From Thalassolituus alkanivorans (GTDB taxonomy: Bacteria; Pseudomonadota; Gammaproteobacteria; Pseudomonadales; Oceanobacteraceae): a DNA stretch of 64,000 nt. A program made the translations under genes and the position numbers. Location of the stretch: contig NZ_JAJAEL010000001.1 in the NCBI RefSeq assembly GCF_020447205.1, positions 43,956-107,955 of the forward strand, written 5' to 3'. Below are positions 29,975 through 39,717 of this stretch, one piece after another. Position 1 is the stretch's first letter; each line of letters starts with the position of its first letter. The notes below the pieces were generated by a model, which worked only from the letters and a program-made list of their open reading frames with translations, searched no databases and was not told the origin of the DNA.

Positions 29975-31627
29975 CTAAAGACCTGCGGCCCGCTTCAGGC
30001 GCATAAATGTGCCCTTCAGACGCTCGTATCGTTCATAACGTTCATCGTTATTGCCAATTTTGCCAATACGTTGAAAGTAGCGGTAGCAATCTTTTAACTG
30101 GCCGATGTCGATCTGGGTATTTTCGATCAGGCTGATTTTCGCCTGAATAGCATTCAGCAGTACGCTGACACCGGCCTCATCATAAGAGGCGGCCTCGTCA
30201 AAGGCGGTGATGGCGTCGGCAAATTCACCTTTTTCGTAGTGGCCCACACCACGGGCATTCAGGGCGGCGGTATGGTCACGGATGACCATCTGATTCAGGT
30301 TTTCTTCCAGCGATTGCAGCTGGGCCAGTTCGGCGGCGGCCAGTCCCTGTTTTTCCAGTGTGCGCATTAATTTTTTGGCTTTTACGTGTTGTCCGGTGTC
30401 GATATAGGCTTCCGTCATCTGCAGCTGCTGCTCGTGGCTGGGGTCTTTCATGCGCTGCAGAATTTCTTCAGCACGCTGGGCCGATGCACGGGCTTTATCT
30501 TCATCATTAAGGGATGTATGAGTCTTGCCTTCAACGATGCTGGTTTCAAACATTATGCTGTCCTGACCAGCGTAGTCCTGACGCAGCTCATCAATGGCTT
30601 TAAAAGCTTTTTCGACGCGGGTGCGTTGCTCGCGGCTCTGCTCGCCGGCTTTTAATTCGTGGTGCACGGTGCGGGCAAATTTCAGATAGTTGCCGGAATT
30701 TTTGTAGCAGGAATGGCGGCCAAGTTTGATGGCCTGTTCGAAGGCGGCTTCGGCGACCGGGAAATCGCCATTATTGTATGCCAGTTGTCCCAGCTCCATC
30801 TGCCGCAGTACGGCTTTGGGGGATATTTCCACCGCTTTTTCCAGCTGCTTCTGCGCGCCTTTGGCATCGCCCAGACTGCGCAGAATGGTGGCAGTCCAGT
30901 CGTAACACTGCACATACATCGGATGAACAATTAATGTCTGCTTGAGCAGGGCCAGTGCACTGCGTGAGTCGCCGAGAAAGTGCATACAGATAGCCTGACC
31001 AAGACGGGCCCAGGATACCGAGCGCTTGTTCAGCAGTTCTGAATAAATTTTGATGGCGTCGTTGTAACGCTTCTGGCGGATATAAAGTTTGCCGAGGATA
31101 CGGGTCACCGGAATCATCAGTTTCGGATTGTTTTCCAGTACGGCTGCCGCCAGTTCTATAGCGCGGTCGGTATCGCCCTGATCAATGGCGCTATCGACTT
31201 CCGCTAATTCCAGTTTGGTGGTCAGGATGCGGGTCAGGCGTTCACGCAGCATGTTCAGGGTAAAGGGCTTGGTGATGTAGTTATCGGGTTCGTATTCGAG
31301 TGCCCCCATCACCATTTCGACGGCGTTCTCCCCGGTAACCAGAATAAACAGGGCGGTGGCGCGCAGGCGGTTGCAGTAACGCGCCTCTTCCAGAATCTGC
31401 TGGCCGTCTTTGCCTTTGCCGAGGTTGTAATCGGACAGCACGATGTCGTATTCACGCTCCATGATAAAGTCCATGGCTTCGCGGCCATCGGTAGCCGTAT
31501 CTATCTGCGTGGCACCAAGGATGGTGATCATCTTTTTCAGTGCGCTGCGGGCTTCTACCAGATCATCAACGACAAGGATGCGTTTTTCTTTGAGGGCGAG
31601 TTCAAGATTAATCATATTCGCGGTCAT
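29975..31627 (-). CDS. Response regulator receiver with C-terminal TPR array
   Basis: A 550-residue protein. The CheY-like receiver (about 14-135) has acidic pair D21/D22, phospho-acceptor D66 in SDYNLGK, Thr in LVTGEN and Lys in ITKPF. The remainder is an alpha-helical TPR series (for example VSWARLGQAICMHFLGDSRS, LRQMELGQLAYNNGDFPVAE and AALNARGVGHYEKGEFADAI), with no DNA-binding domain, so output is by protein contact. It is upstream of, and co-transcribed with, the short kinase. A second in-frame ATG lies at 31615; neither has a clear ribosome site. Confidence 0.87.
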   Translation of the reverse strand: MTANMINLELALKEKRILVVDDLVEARSALKKMITILGATQIDTATDGREAMDFIMEREYDIVLSDYNLGKGKDGQQILEEARYCNRLRATALFILVTGENAVEMVMGALEYEPDNYITKPFTLNMLRERLTRILTTKLELAEVDSAIDQGDTDRAIELAAAVLENNPKLMIPVTRILGKLYIRQKRYNDAIKIYSELLNKRSVSWARLGQAICMHFLGDSRSALALLKQTLIVHPMYVQCYDWTATILRSLGDAKGAQKQLEKAVEISPKAVLRQMELGQLAYNNGDFPVAEAAFEQAIKLGRHSCYKNSGNYLKFARTVHHELKAGEQSREQRTRVEKAFKAIDELRQDYAGQDSIMFETSIVEGKTHTSLNDEDKARASAQRAEEILQRMKDPSHEQQLQMTEAYIDTGQHVKAKKLMRTLEKQGLAAAELAQLQSLEENLNQMVIRDHTAALNARGVGHYEKGEFADAITAFDEAASYDEAGVSVLLNAIQAKISLIENTQIDIGQLKDCYRYFQRIGKIGNNDERYERYERLKGTFMRLKRAAGL

Positions 31628-31766
31628 CTACGTGGTGTTCTGAGTCTAGCAGAGCAACAGATGGATGCTGTTGCCGGGCTTATGTTTGTTGTCTCTGCGT
31701 CGTCTCAGTTGTGCCTGTTGCATAAGACAGGCTGCAGGTACACTTCAGGCTCTGCAGAGGAGTTGC

Positions 31767-32675
31767 ATGTTGAAATCTCTTTTAGGCTACATACTGATCG
31801 GACTGATTAAGTTAGTAGGACTGACACCGTTAAAGACGGCGCAAAAACTGGGGCGGAGCATTGGCTGGCTTCTCTGGTCTTTCCGCAGTCGTGCCAGAGA
31901 GGTGGCGCGGGTAAACCTCGGACTTTGTTATCCGGATATGGCACCTGAGCAGTGTGATCGGCTGTTGCGTGACGCTTTGCTGCACAGTGGTATGACAGCG
32001 GCAGAGATGGGGCCTTTCTGGGGTTACAGTCAGCAGGAAGGCCTGAAACTGCTGAACAAGGTTCACGGTGGTGAGCTGCTGGACAGGGCGCTTGCGGATG
32101 AACGGGGTGTGTTGCTGCTGATTCCACACCAGGGGAATTGGGAGCTGACGAACAACTTCATCTCGGGCCAGAGCCCGGTAACCTTTATGTACCGGCCGCT
32201 GAAGAATCAGGTATTTAATGACTGGATGGTGAAGCGGCGGGAGATGCTGGGCTGCAATCTGGTTCCGACTACCGGTGCCGGAGTTAAAAGACTTTTTGAG
32301 GTATTGCAGTCTGGTGGGGTCGTGGGCTTTTTACCCGATCAGGAACCCAAACGCCGCAGCGGCGTGTTTGTGCCTTTTATGTCAGTGCCAGCACTGACGC
32401 CCAAATTACCCGGGGAGCTACTGAGAAAAACCGGCGCGATTGCCCTGATGGTATGCGTCGTCCGTCTGCCCGATGCGCAAGGCTTTGATATCCATATTTC
32501 TGAGCCCCCTTCAGATATTTACGCGGATGATCCCGAAGTCTCGGCAGCGGCCATGAACCTTGCAATTGAGCGCTGTATCGCGCTTTGCCCTGAGCAGTAT
32601 CAGTGGGAATACAAGCGCTTTAAACATCGGCCCGAACATGCGCTGAGCCCTTACGCCAAAGCCGGGGTGCCCTGA
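31767..32675 (+). CDS. Lipid A late acyltransferase-like protein, first of tandem pair
   Basis: A 302-residue LpxL/HtrB-family protein that should transfer a secondary acyl chain to lipid A or a related lipid at the inner membrane. It has an N-terminal hydrophobic anchor (LLGYILIGLIKLVGL), the catalytic H-x4-E in PHQGNWEL and the later block GFLPDQEPKRRSGVFVPF. The frame runs upstream to 31665, but the ATG at 31767 follows AGAGGAG at good spacing and matches the paralogue's start. Strongly similar to the next gene across its whole length, so the pair arose by tandem duplication. Confidence 0.88.
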   Translation: MLKSLLGYILIGLIKLVGLTPLKTAQKLGRSIGWLLWSFRSRAREVARVNLGLCYPDMAPEQCDRLLRDALLHSGMTAAEMGPFWGYSQQEGLKLLNKVHGGELLDRALADERGVLLLIPHQGNWELTNNFISGQSPVTFMYRPLKNQVFNDWMVKRREMLGCNLVPTTGAGVKRLFEVLQSGGVVGFLPDQEPKRRSGVFVPFMSVPALTPKLPGELLRKTGAIALMVCVVRLPDAQGFDIHISEPPSDIYADDPEVSAAAMNLAIERCIALCPEQYQWEYKRFKHRPEHALSPYAKAGVP

Positions 32676-32803
32676 TTCCGCGGTGGTGGCCTGGCCTCAG
32701 CAAGCCATATTATTAATATTTAAGAACAGTTCTGATCCTGTGCCGGTCTGTTGCATGATATGTGGTAACCGGTACACTGCGACTCCCGCACAGGAGTCGT
32801 ATT

Positions 32804-33709
32804 GTGAAATCGATCATTGGTTATCTGGCGATAGGGCTGATTAAGCTGCTGTCCCTTACTTCTCTCTCTCTGGCACAAAAAGTTGGTCGTGGTCTGGGCT
32901 GGCTGTTATTGCAACGCCGCACCCGCGCCCGTGAAGTGGCCCGTCTCAATCTGTCCCTCTGTTATCCACACCTGAGCGAAGCAGAGCGCGAAGATCTGCT
33001 GGCTGAAACACTGGCAGAAAACGGCATGATTCTCGCTGAAATGGGGCCGATGTGGGGCTACGCTCCCGAGCGGGCGGCGGGTCTGATCCGCAATGTTATC
33101 GGCGAAGATGTGCTTGATGAAGCGATCGCTGATCCCCGTGGCCTGATTCTGCTGGCGCCGCATCTGGGCAACTGGGAAATCATCAACAACTACATCTCCA
33201 CTAAATGCCCGATCACCATCATGTATCGTCCGGCCAAAATACCGGTATTCAATAACTGGATGGTTGCCCGCCGTGAAGCGGTGGGTTGTAAGCTGGTGCC
33301 GACCACCCGGGCCGGTGTAAAAGGGTTATTTGATGTGCTCAATGACGGTGGAATGATCGGCTTTCTGCCGGATCAGGAGCCGCAAAAGAAAAGCGGCGTG
33401 TTCGCGCCTTTTATGGGCATAGAAACCCTGACGCCGAAATTACCGCATGACATGCTGAAAAAAACCGGTGCCATAGCCATTTACGGTTTTGCCAAGCGCC
33501 TGCCCAATGCCGAAGGTTTTGATATTTATTTCATCCGTGCCGATGACGATCTGTACGCTGACGATGTGCGTGTGTCGGCTACGTCAATGAACCGCAGTAT
33601 CGAAGAGTGTGTTTCGCACTGTCCGGCACAATACCAGTGGACCTATAAGCGTTTTAACCGCTTCCCTGAAGGCGGGCCGACGCGCTACCGGATTGCGAAT
33701 ATCCCATAA
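32804..33709 (+). CDS. Lipid A late acyltransferase-like protein, second of tandem pair
   Basis: A 301-residue paralogue of the preceding gene. Shared blocks are the start SIIGYLAIGLIKLLSL, RAREVARLNLSLCYP, PHLGNWEI (H-x4-E), FLPDQEPQKKSGVFAPFMG and YQWTYKRF. GTG at 32804 is the chosen start: AGGAG lies 7 bases upstream and it aligns with the first copy. The 128-base gap between the two genes could carry a separate promoter. The two may act on different acyl positions (LpxL/LpxM-like division) or under different conditions; sequence alone does not decide. Confidence 0.88.
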   Translation: MKSIIGYLAIGLIKLLSLTSLSLAQKVGRGLGWLLLQRRTRAREVARLNLSLCYPHLSEAEREDLLAETLAENGMILAEMGPMWGYAPERAAGLIRNVIGEDVLDEAIADPRGLILLAPHLGNWEIINNYISTKCPITIMYRPAKIPVFNNWMVARREAVGCKLVPTTRAGVKGLFDVLNDGGMIGFLPDQEPQKKSGVFAPFMGIETLTPKLPHDMLKKTGAIAIYGFAKRLPNAEGFDIYFIRADDDLYADDVRVSATSMNRSIEECVSHCPAQYQWTYKRFNRFPEGGPTRYRIANIP

Positions 33710-33754
33710 GGTGTCTGAATTATGTGGCGGGCTCTGGTCTGAAGCGTACAGGCG

Positions 33755-33949
33755 CTATTGATTGCTGTCGTCTTTATCCTGTGGACGGGATGCTTTGGTG
33801 AATCGTCGCAGCAGATGCATCTGTTCACCAAAACGGCGGCAGCCAGAGCAGATAAGGGTGTGAACTTTCAGTTCGGCCTGCTCTTTAAGACTGAGCGGGC
33901 GCTCCTGAGCCTCAGACATCAGGCGTGTGGCCTGCTGACAATTCATCAT
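33755..33949 (-). CDS. Minimal ZAS zinc anti-sigma factor
   Basis: A 64-residue protein with the zinc-binding anti-sigma motif H-x3-C-x2-C in VHTLICSGC plus an upstream Cys in MMNCQQA. It has no membrane segment and no C-terminal sensor domain, so it is essentially a bare, cytosolic anti-sigma domain, probably redox- or zinc-responsive. Its ATG at 33949 overlaps the stop of the sigma gene (ATGA), and GGGAG lies just upstream. Confidence 0.85.
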   Translation of the reverse strand: MMNCQQATRLMSEAQERPLSLKEQAELKVHTLICSGCRRFGEQMHLLRRFTKASRPQDKDDSNQ

Positions 33950-34536
33950 GTGTTTTCTCCCGCCCCGAACCAGTGATCTTCCAGACATTCGCGCAGCCGC
34001 AGCCGCGCGCGGTACAGCAGAACATGCAGGTTACTGGTTGTCAGTTCCAGAGCCGCACAGATTTCCTGGCTGTCCAGTTCGATAAATTCCCGCATCATAA
34101 ATACCCGTGCCTGTTCTGCCGGTAAGGCATCCAGGCAACGGTCAAACACGCGCCAGAAATGTTCATCGTGCACCAGTTGCTCCGGGGCGTCCCAGCGTTG
34201 CGGGCGATCGTCTTTGTGCCAGTGACCACGCTCATTAAACAATTGGTCGTCGGCCAGACTGCAATCCTTACAGTCATCGATATCTGTCATCTGCGGTTGG
34301 CGGTAACGGCCGCGCAGGGCGTCTGCAATTTTGTTCTTCAGAATGGCAAACATCCAGGTCTTAAGGCTGGCAGCGCGGTTAAAGGCCGCGGCATTTTTCA
34401 GTGCTCCGGCCAGTGCTTCCTGTACCACATCTTCGGCTTGTTGTTCGTCACTGAGTTGCAGCCGGGCGAAGCTGAGCATCTGCTGACGCAGTTCGTTCAG
34501 TTGTCCGTTATCAGCAAAAGGCCGGGAATCATTCAT
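33946..34536 (-). CDS. ECF-type RNA polymerase sigma factor
   Basis: A 196-residue group 4 sigma factor. Region 2 (about 20-90) has AEDVVQEALAGAL and KTWMFAILKNKIADALR; region 4 (about 130-185) has LPAEQARVFMMREF and the helix-turn-helix SQEICAALELTTSNLHVLLYRAR. An unusual acidic/Cys linker (DIDDCKDCSLADDQ) separates the two. It is coupled by ATGA to its anti-sigma. The trkH stop lies two bases from its start codon, so it is immediately downstream of trkH and may be read from the same transcript. Confidence 0.9.
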   Translation of the reverse strand: MNDSRPFADNGQLNELRQQMLSFARLQLSDEQQAEDVVQEALAGALKNAAAFNRAASLKTWMFAILKNKIADALRGRYRQPQMTDIDDCKDCSLADDQLFNERGHWHKDDRPQRWDAPEQLVHDEHFWRVFDRCLDALPAEQARVFMMREFIELDSQEICAALELTTSNLHVLLYRARLRLRECLEDHWFGAGENT

Positions 34537-34538
34537 GT

Positions 34539-35987
34539 TCAGCTGCGCCAGAAGTTAGGGCTTAACAGCACCAGCAGAGTGAAAATCTCCAGACGGCCAA
34601 GCAGCATGGTCAGTGCCAGCAGCCATTTGGCGGTATCGGAAATATTGCCGTAATGGGCGGCAACATCACCCAGACCCGGACCGAGGTTATTGAGGCAGGA
34701 ACCAACAGCAGAAAAGGCCGTAACCTGATCCAGCCCGGTGGCCATCAGCGCCAGCATCATCACCATAAAGGTAACGATGTAGACGGCGAAAAATCCCCAT
34801 ACGGCATCCAGAATGCGATCAGGTACGGCCCGGCGGCCGAGCTTGACCGGCATGACGGCATTGGGGTGAATCAGGCGGCGGATTTCACGCACACCCTGCT
34901 TGTAGATCAGCAGTACACGGATGACCTTCATACCACCACCGGTAGAGCCGGTGCAGCCACCGATAAAGGCCATCATAAACAGCAACACCGGCAGGAAAAC
35001 CGGCCAGCCGGCAAAGTCGGCGGTGCCGAAGCCTGCGGTGGTGGCGACCGATACCAGTTCAAAAACTCCGAAGCGGATGGCTTCTGGCAGAGGGTAAGTA
35101 TCGGTCAGCCAGAGTGCGGAAATGGTCAGCAGAATACCGCCGGCCATGACCAGCAGAAAGAAGCGTATTTCTGAATCCTGCAGATAGTGGCTCAGTGTAC
35201 GGTTACGCCAGGCGAAGAAATGCAGCGAATAATTCATCGCCGCAATCAGCATAAAAAAGACGCAGATGCCTTCGATCAGAGCGCTGTTAAAGTGGCCGAT
35301 GGAGGCATCATAGGTTGAGAAACCACCAATACCCACGGTCGCGAAGCTGTGGGTGACCGCATCAAAGCCGCTCATGCCGGCAAACCAGTAAGCCAGGGCG
35401 CAGCTGATGGTTAAGAAGGCGTACACATACCACAGGGCTTTGGCGGTTTCCGCGATGCGTGGCGTGAGTTTGGAGTCTTTCAGCGGGCCCGGCATTTCCG
35501 CGCGGTAAAGCTGCATACCACCAATGCCCAGCATCGGCAGAATGGCGACCGCCAGAACGATAATCCCCATGCCGCCGAGCCATTGCAGCTGCTGGCGATA
35601 CCAGAGGATTGATTTCGGCAGGTACTCAAGGCCGGTCATTACCGTCGCGCCGGTGGTGGTCCAGCCGGACAACGATTCAAAGAAAGCATCGGCAAAACTC
35701 AGGCCGGGATGCTCGGCAATCATAAAGGGCAGTGTGCCGGCGAGACCGAGGGTCAGCCAGAACAGTGCGGCAATCAGGAAGCCGTCGCGGGTACGCAGCT
35801 CGTTATGGGCATTTTTTACCGGTAACCAGGACACAAAACCCAGGCCAAAGGTCAGTACCAGAGCAATAACAAAGGCTTCGGTGGCGCCATCGTTAAACCA
35901 CATCGACACCAGAATCGGTGGCAGCATGGTCATGCTGAACAGCATGAGAAAGATACCAAGAATGCGCGCAATAACCGCAAAGTGCAT
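34539..35987 (-). CDS. trkH: Trk potassium uptake channel subunit TrkH
   Basis: A 482-residue inner-membrane K+ translocating subunit with four pore repeats. Selectivity-filter loops are visible as TTTGATVMTGL, TVGIGGFSTYD, TTAGFGTADFAG and AVGSCLNNLGPG. It works with the NAD/ATP-gated TrkA encoded just upstream (12-base gap) on the same strand. Length is normal. Confidence 0.95.
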   Translation of the reverse strand: MHFAVIARILGIFLMLFSMTMLPPILVSMWFNDGATEAFVIALVLTFGLGFVSWLPVKNAHNELRTRDGFLIAALFWLTLGLAGTLPFMIAEHPGLSFADAFFESLSGWTTTGATVMTGLEYLPKSILWYRQQLQWLGGMGIIVLAVAILPMLGIGGMQLYRAEMPGPLKDSKLTPRIAETAKALWYVYAFLTISCALAYWFAGMSGFDAVTHSFATVGIGGFSTYDASIGHFNSALIEGICVFFMLIAAMNYSLHFFAWRNRTLSHYLQDSEIRFFLLVMAGGILLTISALWLTDTYPLPEAIRFGVFELVSVATTAGFGTADFAGWPVFLPVLLFMMAFIGGCTGSTGGGMKVIRVLLIYKQGVREIRRLIHPNAVMPVKLGRRAVPDRILDAVWGFFAVYIVTFMVMMLALMATGLDQVTAFSAVGSCLNNLGPGLGDVAAHYGNISDTAKWLLALTMLLGRLEIFTLLVLLSPNFWRS

Positions 35988-35999
35988 GGACAGCTCCGC

Positions 36000-37373
36000 T
36001 CAGAAGAAACCGAGACCGACCTGGAACAGGCGCTCGACGTCCGGAATATGGCGTTTTTTCATCACGAACAGAATGACGTGATCGTTGGATTCCACCACCA
36101 CATCAGAACTGGCCATAATCACATCTTCACCACGCACAATGGCACCGATGGTGGTACCTGGTGGCAGTTTGATTTCGCGGATTTTGCGCCCCACCACTTT
36201 TGATGAGTTTCTGTCGCCATGGGCAATGGCTTCGATGGCCTCTGCTGCGCCACGGCGCAGAGAGTGAACATTCACTACGTCACCACGACGCACGTGGGTC
36301 AGCAGGCTGCCGATGGTGGCCTGTTGCGGAGACAGCGCCACGTCGATCATACCGCCCTGCACCAGATCGACATACGCCGCTTTGTTAATCAGCGTCATGA
36401 CCTTACGTGCACCAAGACGCTTGGCCAGCAGCGACGACATGATGTTCACCTCGTCATCGTTGGTCAGGGCACAGAATACATCGGTGTTTTCGATGTTTTC
36501 TTCTTCCAGCAGTGCTTTGTCGGTGGCACTGCCCAGCAGCACCACGGTTTTGCTCAGATTTTCACTGAGGAACTGAGCGCGTTGTTCGCCGTGTTCAATC
36601 AGTTTTATGCGGTAATCACGCTCCAGCGCTTTCGCCAGACGGTAACCAATGTTACCGCCGCCAACGATCATCACCCGCTTGTAAGAATCTTCTTCGCGGC
36701 GCAGTTCACTCATTACCTTGCGGATATGCTCTTTGGCAGCAACGAAGAACACTTCGTCGTCGGCCTCAATAATGGTATCACCGGTGGGTTCGATGGCTTT
36801 GTTGCGGCGGAATACCGCCGCCACGCGGGCATCAATATTGGGCAGGTGATCTTTCAGATGGTGAATCGCCTGACCGACCAGAGGGCCGCCGTAATAGGCG
36901 CGCACCGCAACCAGCTGTACGCGCTGATCGGCAAAATCCAGCACCTGTAACGCGCCGGGATACTGCAGCAGGCGGCTGATGTAGTTGGTCACCACCTGCT
37001 CAGGGGAAATCAGAACGTCGATCGGGAAAGCATCGTTGCGGAACAGCTCAGCCTGCTTCAGATACTGGCCGGAGCGGATACGGCTGATCTTGGTTGGCGT
37101 ACGGAACAGGGTGTAAGCCACCTGACAGGCCACCATATTGGTTTCGTCAGAGTTGGTTACCGCAACCAGCATATCGGCATCATCGGCCCCGGCATCACGC
37201 AGGATGCTGGGGTATGAACCGCGGCCAAGAACCGTTTTGATATCGATACGGTCCTGCAGTTCGCGCAGGCGGTCGGCATCGGTGTCGACCACGGTAATGT
37301 CATTCTGCTCATTGGCCAGGTTTTCAGCCAGTGTGCCGCCGACCTGACCGGCGCCCAGGATAATAATCTTCAT
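36000..37373 (-). CDS. trkA: Trk potassium uptake regulator TrkA
   Basis: A 457-residue cytoplasmic gating protein. Two RCK modules are seen: Rossmann motifs [17 protein letters not shown] (residues 3-19) and [18 protein letters not shown] (about 233-250), each followed by a TrkA-C domain. It binds NAD(H)/ATP and controls TrkH. In the conserved order rsmB-trkA-trkH. Confidence 0.96.
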   Translation of the reverse strand: MKIIILGAGQVGGTLAENLANEQNDITVVDTDADRLRELQDRIDIKTVLGRGSYPSILRDAGADDADMLVAVTNSDETNMVACQVAYTLFRTPTKISRIRSGQYLKQAELFRNDAFPIDVLISPEQVVTNYISRLLQYPGALQVLDFADQRVQLVAVRAYYGGPLVGQAIHHLKDHLPNIDARVAAVFRRNKAIEPTGDTIIEADDEVFFVAAKEHIRKVMSELRREEDSYKRVMIVGGGNIGYRLAKALERDYRIKLIEHGEQRAQFLSENLSKTVVLLGSATDKALLEEENIENTDVFCALTNDDEVNIMSSLLAKRLGARKVMTLINKAAYVDLVQGGMIDVALSPQQATIGSLLTHVRRGDVVNVHSLRRGAAEAIEAIAHGDRNSSKVVGRKIREIKLPPGTTIGAIVRGEDVIMASSDVVVESNDHVILFVMKKRHIPDVERLFQVGLGFF

Positions 37374-37435
37374 AGGCTCTCAATATTGGTTCTCAGTAGC
37401 CTGCGGACACACGGTTGGCGTGTCCCCCGTCGCGC

Positions 37436-38770
37436 TTACTGCGTTTTGTGCAGCAGGGCGTAGTAAAAACCGTCGTGGCCGTCGCGTTGTGGCAGCAGCT
37501 GACGCCCGGCATTACAGGCGCTTCCCCAGCAAAAGTCCAGTGTCTGCAGCTGTGCATCACTGTTGGCATCAACAAAGCGGCGGATTTGTTCGCTGTTTTC
37601 CTGCGGTAAGACCGAACAGGTGGCGTACAGCAAACGGCCGCCCGGCTTCAGCAGAGACCAGGCGGTATCCAGCAATTGCGCCTGAACCTGTGCCAGTTGC
37701 CCGATGTCTTCGCGGCGGCGCAGCAGCTTGATATCCGGGTGGCGACGAATCACACCGGTGGCCGAGCAGGGTGCGTCGAGCAGAATGGCATCAAATAATT
37801 CACCATCCCACCAGGCGTCCGGGGTGGCCATATCGGCACACACAACCTCGGCGCTGAGCTGCAGGCGGGCGAGGTTTTCATGCACCCGTGGCAGGCGGTT
37901 TTCTTCAATATCCAGCGCTACGACACGGGCGTCTGCGCTTTCCAGCAGATGACAGGTTTTACCACCGGGAGCGGCACAGGCATCGAGAATGCGTTCGCCG
38001 TCCTGCGGCGCCAGCAGCATGGCCGCCAGCTGCGCGGCTTCGTCCTGCACGCTGAAATCGCCATCGGCAAAACCGGGCAGCGCGGTGATATCACAGGATT
38101 CGGCCAGATAAATACCAACGGCGCTGTGTTCGGCAGGGCGGGCTTCGATACCGGCCTGCTGCAGGCGTTCGAGGTATTGCTCACGGTTGCCGTGGCGCTG
38201 GTTCACGCGCAGGCACAGCGGTGGGCGCTGGTTATTCTGTTCGAGAATGTCCTGAAACTGTTCCGGCCAGGCTTTGCTCAGCATTTTGACCAGCCATTTC
38301 GGGTGGCTACTGGCGGTTACCGGGTTTTCGTCCAGTGGTGGGGTCAGGCTTTCGTATTCGCGCGCGTAACGGCGCAGGCAGGCATTAATAACGGATTTTG
38401 CGTAACCCTTGCCCAGCTCTTCGCAGACTTCGACGGTGGCGTGCACGGCGGCATGCGGCGCTTTCTTCTGAATCTCCAGCTGGTACAGACCGATGATCAG
38501 CAGGGCAAATAAGTCCTGATCTTCTTCGCCAAAAGGCCGGCTAAGCAGCATCTTGGCCAGTGCGTTCAGGCGCTGAAAATGACGGCAGCTGCCCAGTGCC
38601 AGGTCGCGCAGAAAGCCGCGGTCAGCCAGGTCGACGCGCAGTTCCAGCGGTGGCAGGCATTGGTTAAGGGATTGTCCGGCGAGGACGGCACTGAGTGCCA
38701 TGGCCGCCGCACGGCGGGCACTCAGGGTGGTGTCTTTGGCTTTACCCCAGGGCGAGGTCGCGGCGCTCAA
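37436..38770 (-). CDS. rsmB: 16S rRNA m5C967 methyltransferase RsmB
   Basis: A 444-residue enzyme that methylates C967 of 16S rRNA using S-adenosylmethionine. It has an N-terminal NusB-like RNA-binding domain (about 18-150) and a Rossmann methyltransferase domain with DACAAPGGKTCHLLE, ILLDAPCSATGV and the catalytic Cys in YATCSVLPQEN. The ATG at 38770 overlaps the fmt stop (ATGA), which supports this start despite a slightly long N-terminus. Confidence 0.95.
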   Translation of the reverse strand: MSAATSPWGKAKDTTLSARRAAAMALSAVLAGQSLNQCLPPLELRVDLADRGFLRDLALGSCRHFQRLNALAKMLLSRPFGEEDQDLFALLIIGLYQLEIQKKAPHAAVHATVEVCEELGKGYAKSVINACLRRYAREYESLTPPLDENPVTASSHPKWLVKMLSKAWPEQFQDILEQNNQRPPLCLRVNQRHGNREQYLERLQQAGIEARPAEHSAVGIYLAESCDITALPGFADGDFSVQDEAAQLAAMLLAPQDGERILDACAAPGGKTCHLLESADARVVALDIEENRLPRVHENLARLQLSAEVVCADMATPDAWWDGELFDAILLDAPCSATGVIRRHPDIKLLRRREDIGQLAQVQAQLLDTAWSLLKPGGRLLYATCSVLPQENSEQIRRFVDANSDAQLQTLDFCWGSACNAGRQLLPQRDGHDGFYYALLHKTQ

Positions 38771-39717
38771 GGTTGCGACGCCAGCATGTGGTGCGGCTGA
38801 AATAACTGTGGCTGACCATTAATCACATCGGCCACGTTCATGGCTTTTTTGCCGGCTAACTGTACCTGAGTGATACGTAATACTCCTTCGCCACAGGCGA
38901 TTTCCAGACCATCGGCGCTGACTTTGGCGATAGTGCCTGGCAGCAGCTGGCTCGGTTGTTCAAGGGCTTCGGCCATGAGTACGCGGATGCGCTCATCGCC
39001 AAGCAGGGTGTAAGCCATCGGGAACGGGTTAAAGGCGCGCACGCGCAGCGCAATCTCTTCTGCCGGTTGTTGCCAGTTGATGAGAGCTTCTTCTTTCAGC
39101 AGCTTATGGGCGTAGTTGGCCTGTGCATCGTTTTGCTTTTCCGGATTCAGGGTTCCGGCTTCAAGCTGTGCCAGGGTATTCAGCAGCGCCGCCGGGCCCA
39201 TCTCTGCCAGACGGTCATGCAGGGTGCCGCCGGTATCGTCAGCCAGAATACCGGTGGTGACTTTGCTCAGCATGTCGCCGGTATCCAGACCCTTATCCAT
39301 CTGCATGATGGTGATGCCGGTCATTTTGTCACCGGCTTCAATGCAGCGCTGAATCGGCGCTGCACCGCGCCAGCGTGGCAGCAGTGAGGCGTGTACGTTC
39401 AGACAGCCGTGCTTTGGCGCGTCGAGTACGCTTTGCGGCAGGATCAGGCCATAGGCGACCACCACCATAACGTCGGCATTCAGGCTTTTCAGCTGTTCAA
39501 CATCGGCCGGATCTTTGAAATTCAGTGGCTGAAAAACCGCCAGATTATGTTCGAGTGCAACCTGCTTTACCGGGCTTGGCTGCAGCTTCTTACCGCGTCC
39601 GGCGGGACGGTCGGGTTGGGTATAAACACCGATCATCTCATGCCCGCTGTTGATCAGCGCCTGCAGATGAATGGCAGCAAACTCCGGCGTACCGGCAAAA
39701 ACGACGCGTAAGGCCAT
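38767..39717 (-). CDS. fmt: Methionyl-tRNA formyltransferase
   Basis: A 316-residue enzyme that formylates initiator Met-tRNA with 10-formyl-tetrahydrofolate. N-terminal VVFAGTPEFAAIHLQALI, catalytic block HASLLPRWRGAAPIQR (about 108-123) and C-terminal tRNA-binding domain are present. The start overlaps the def stop (TAATG) and the end overlaps rsmB. Confidence 0.97.
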   Translation of the reverse strand: MALRVVFAGTPEFAAIHLQALINSGHEMIGVYTQPDRPAGRGKKLQPSPVKQVALEHNLAVFQPLNFKDPADVEQLKSLNADVMVVVAYGLILPQSVLDAPKHGCLNVHASLLPRWRGAAPIQRCIEAGDKMTGITIMQMDKGLDTGDMLSKVTTGILADDTGGTLHDRLAEMGPAALLNTLAQLEAGTLNPEKQNDAQANYAHKLLKEEALINWQQPAEEIALRVRAFNPFPMAYTLLGDERIRVLMAEALEQPSQLLPGTIAKVSADGLEIACGEGVLRITQVQLAGKKAMNVADVINGQPQLFQPHHMLASQP

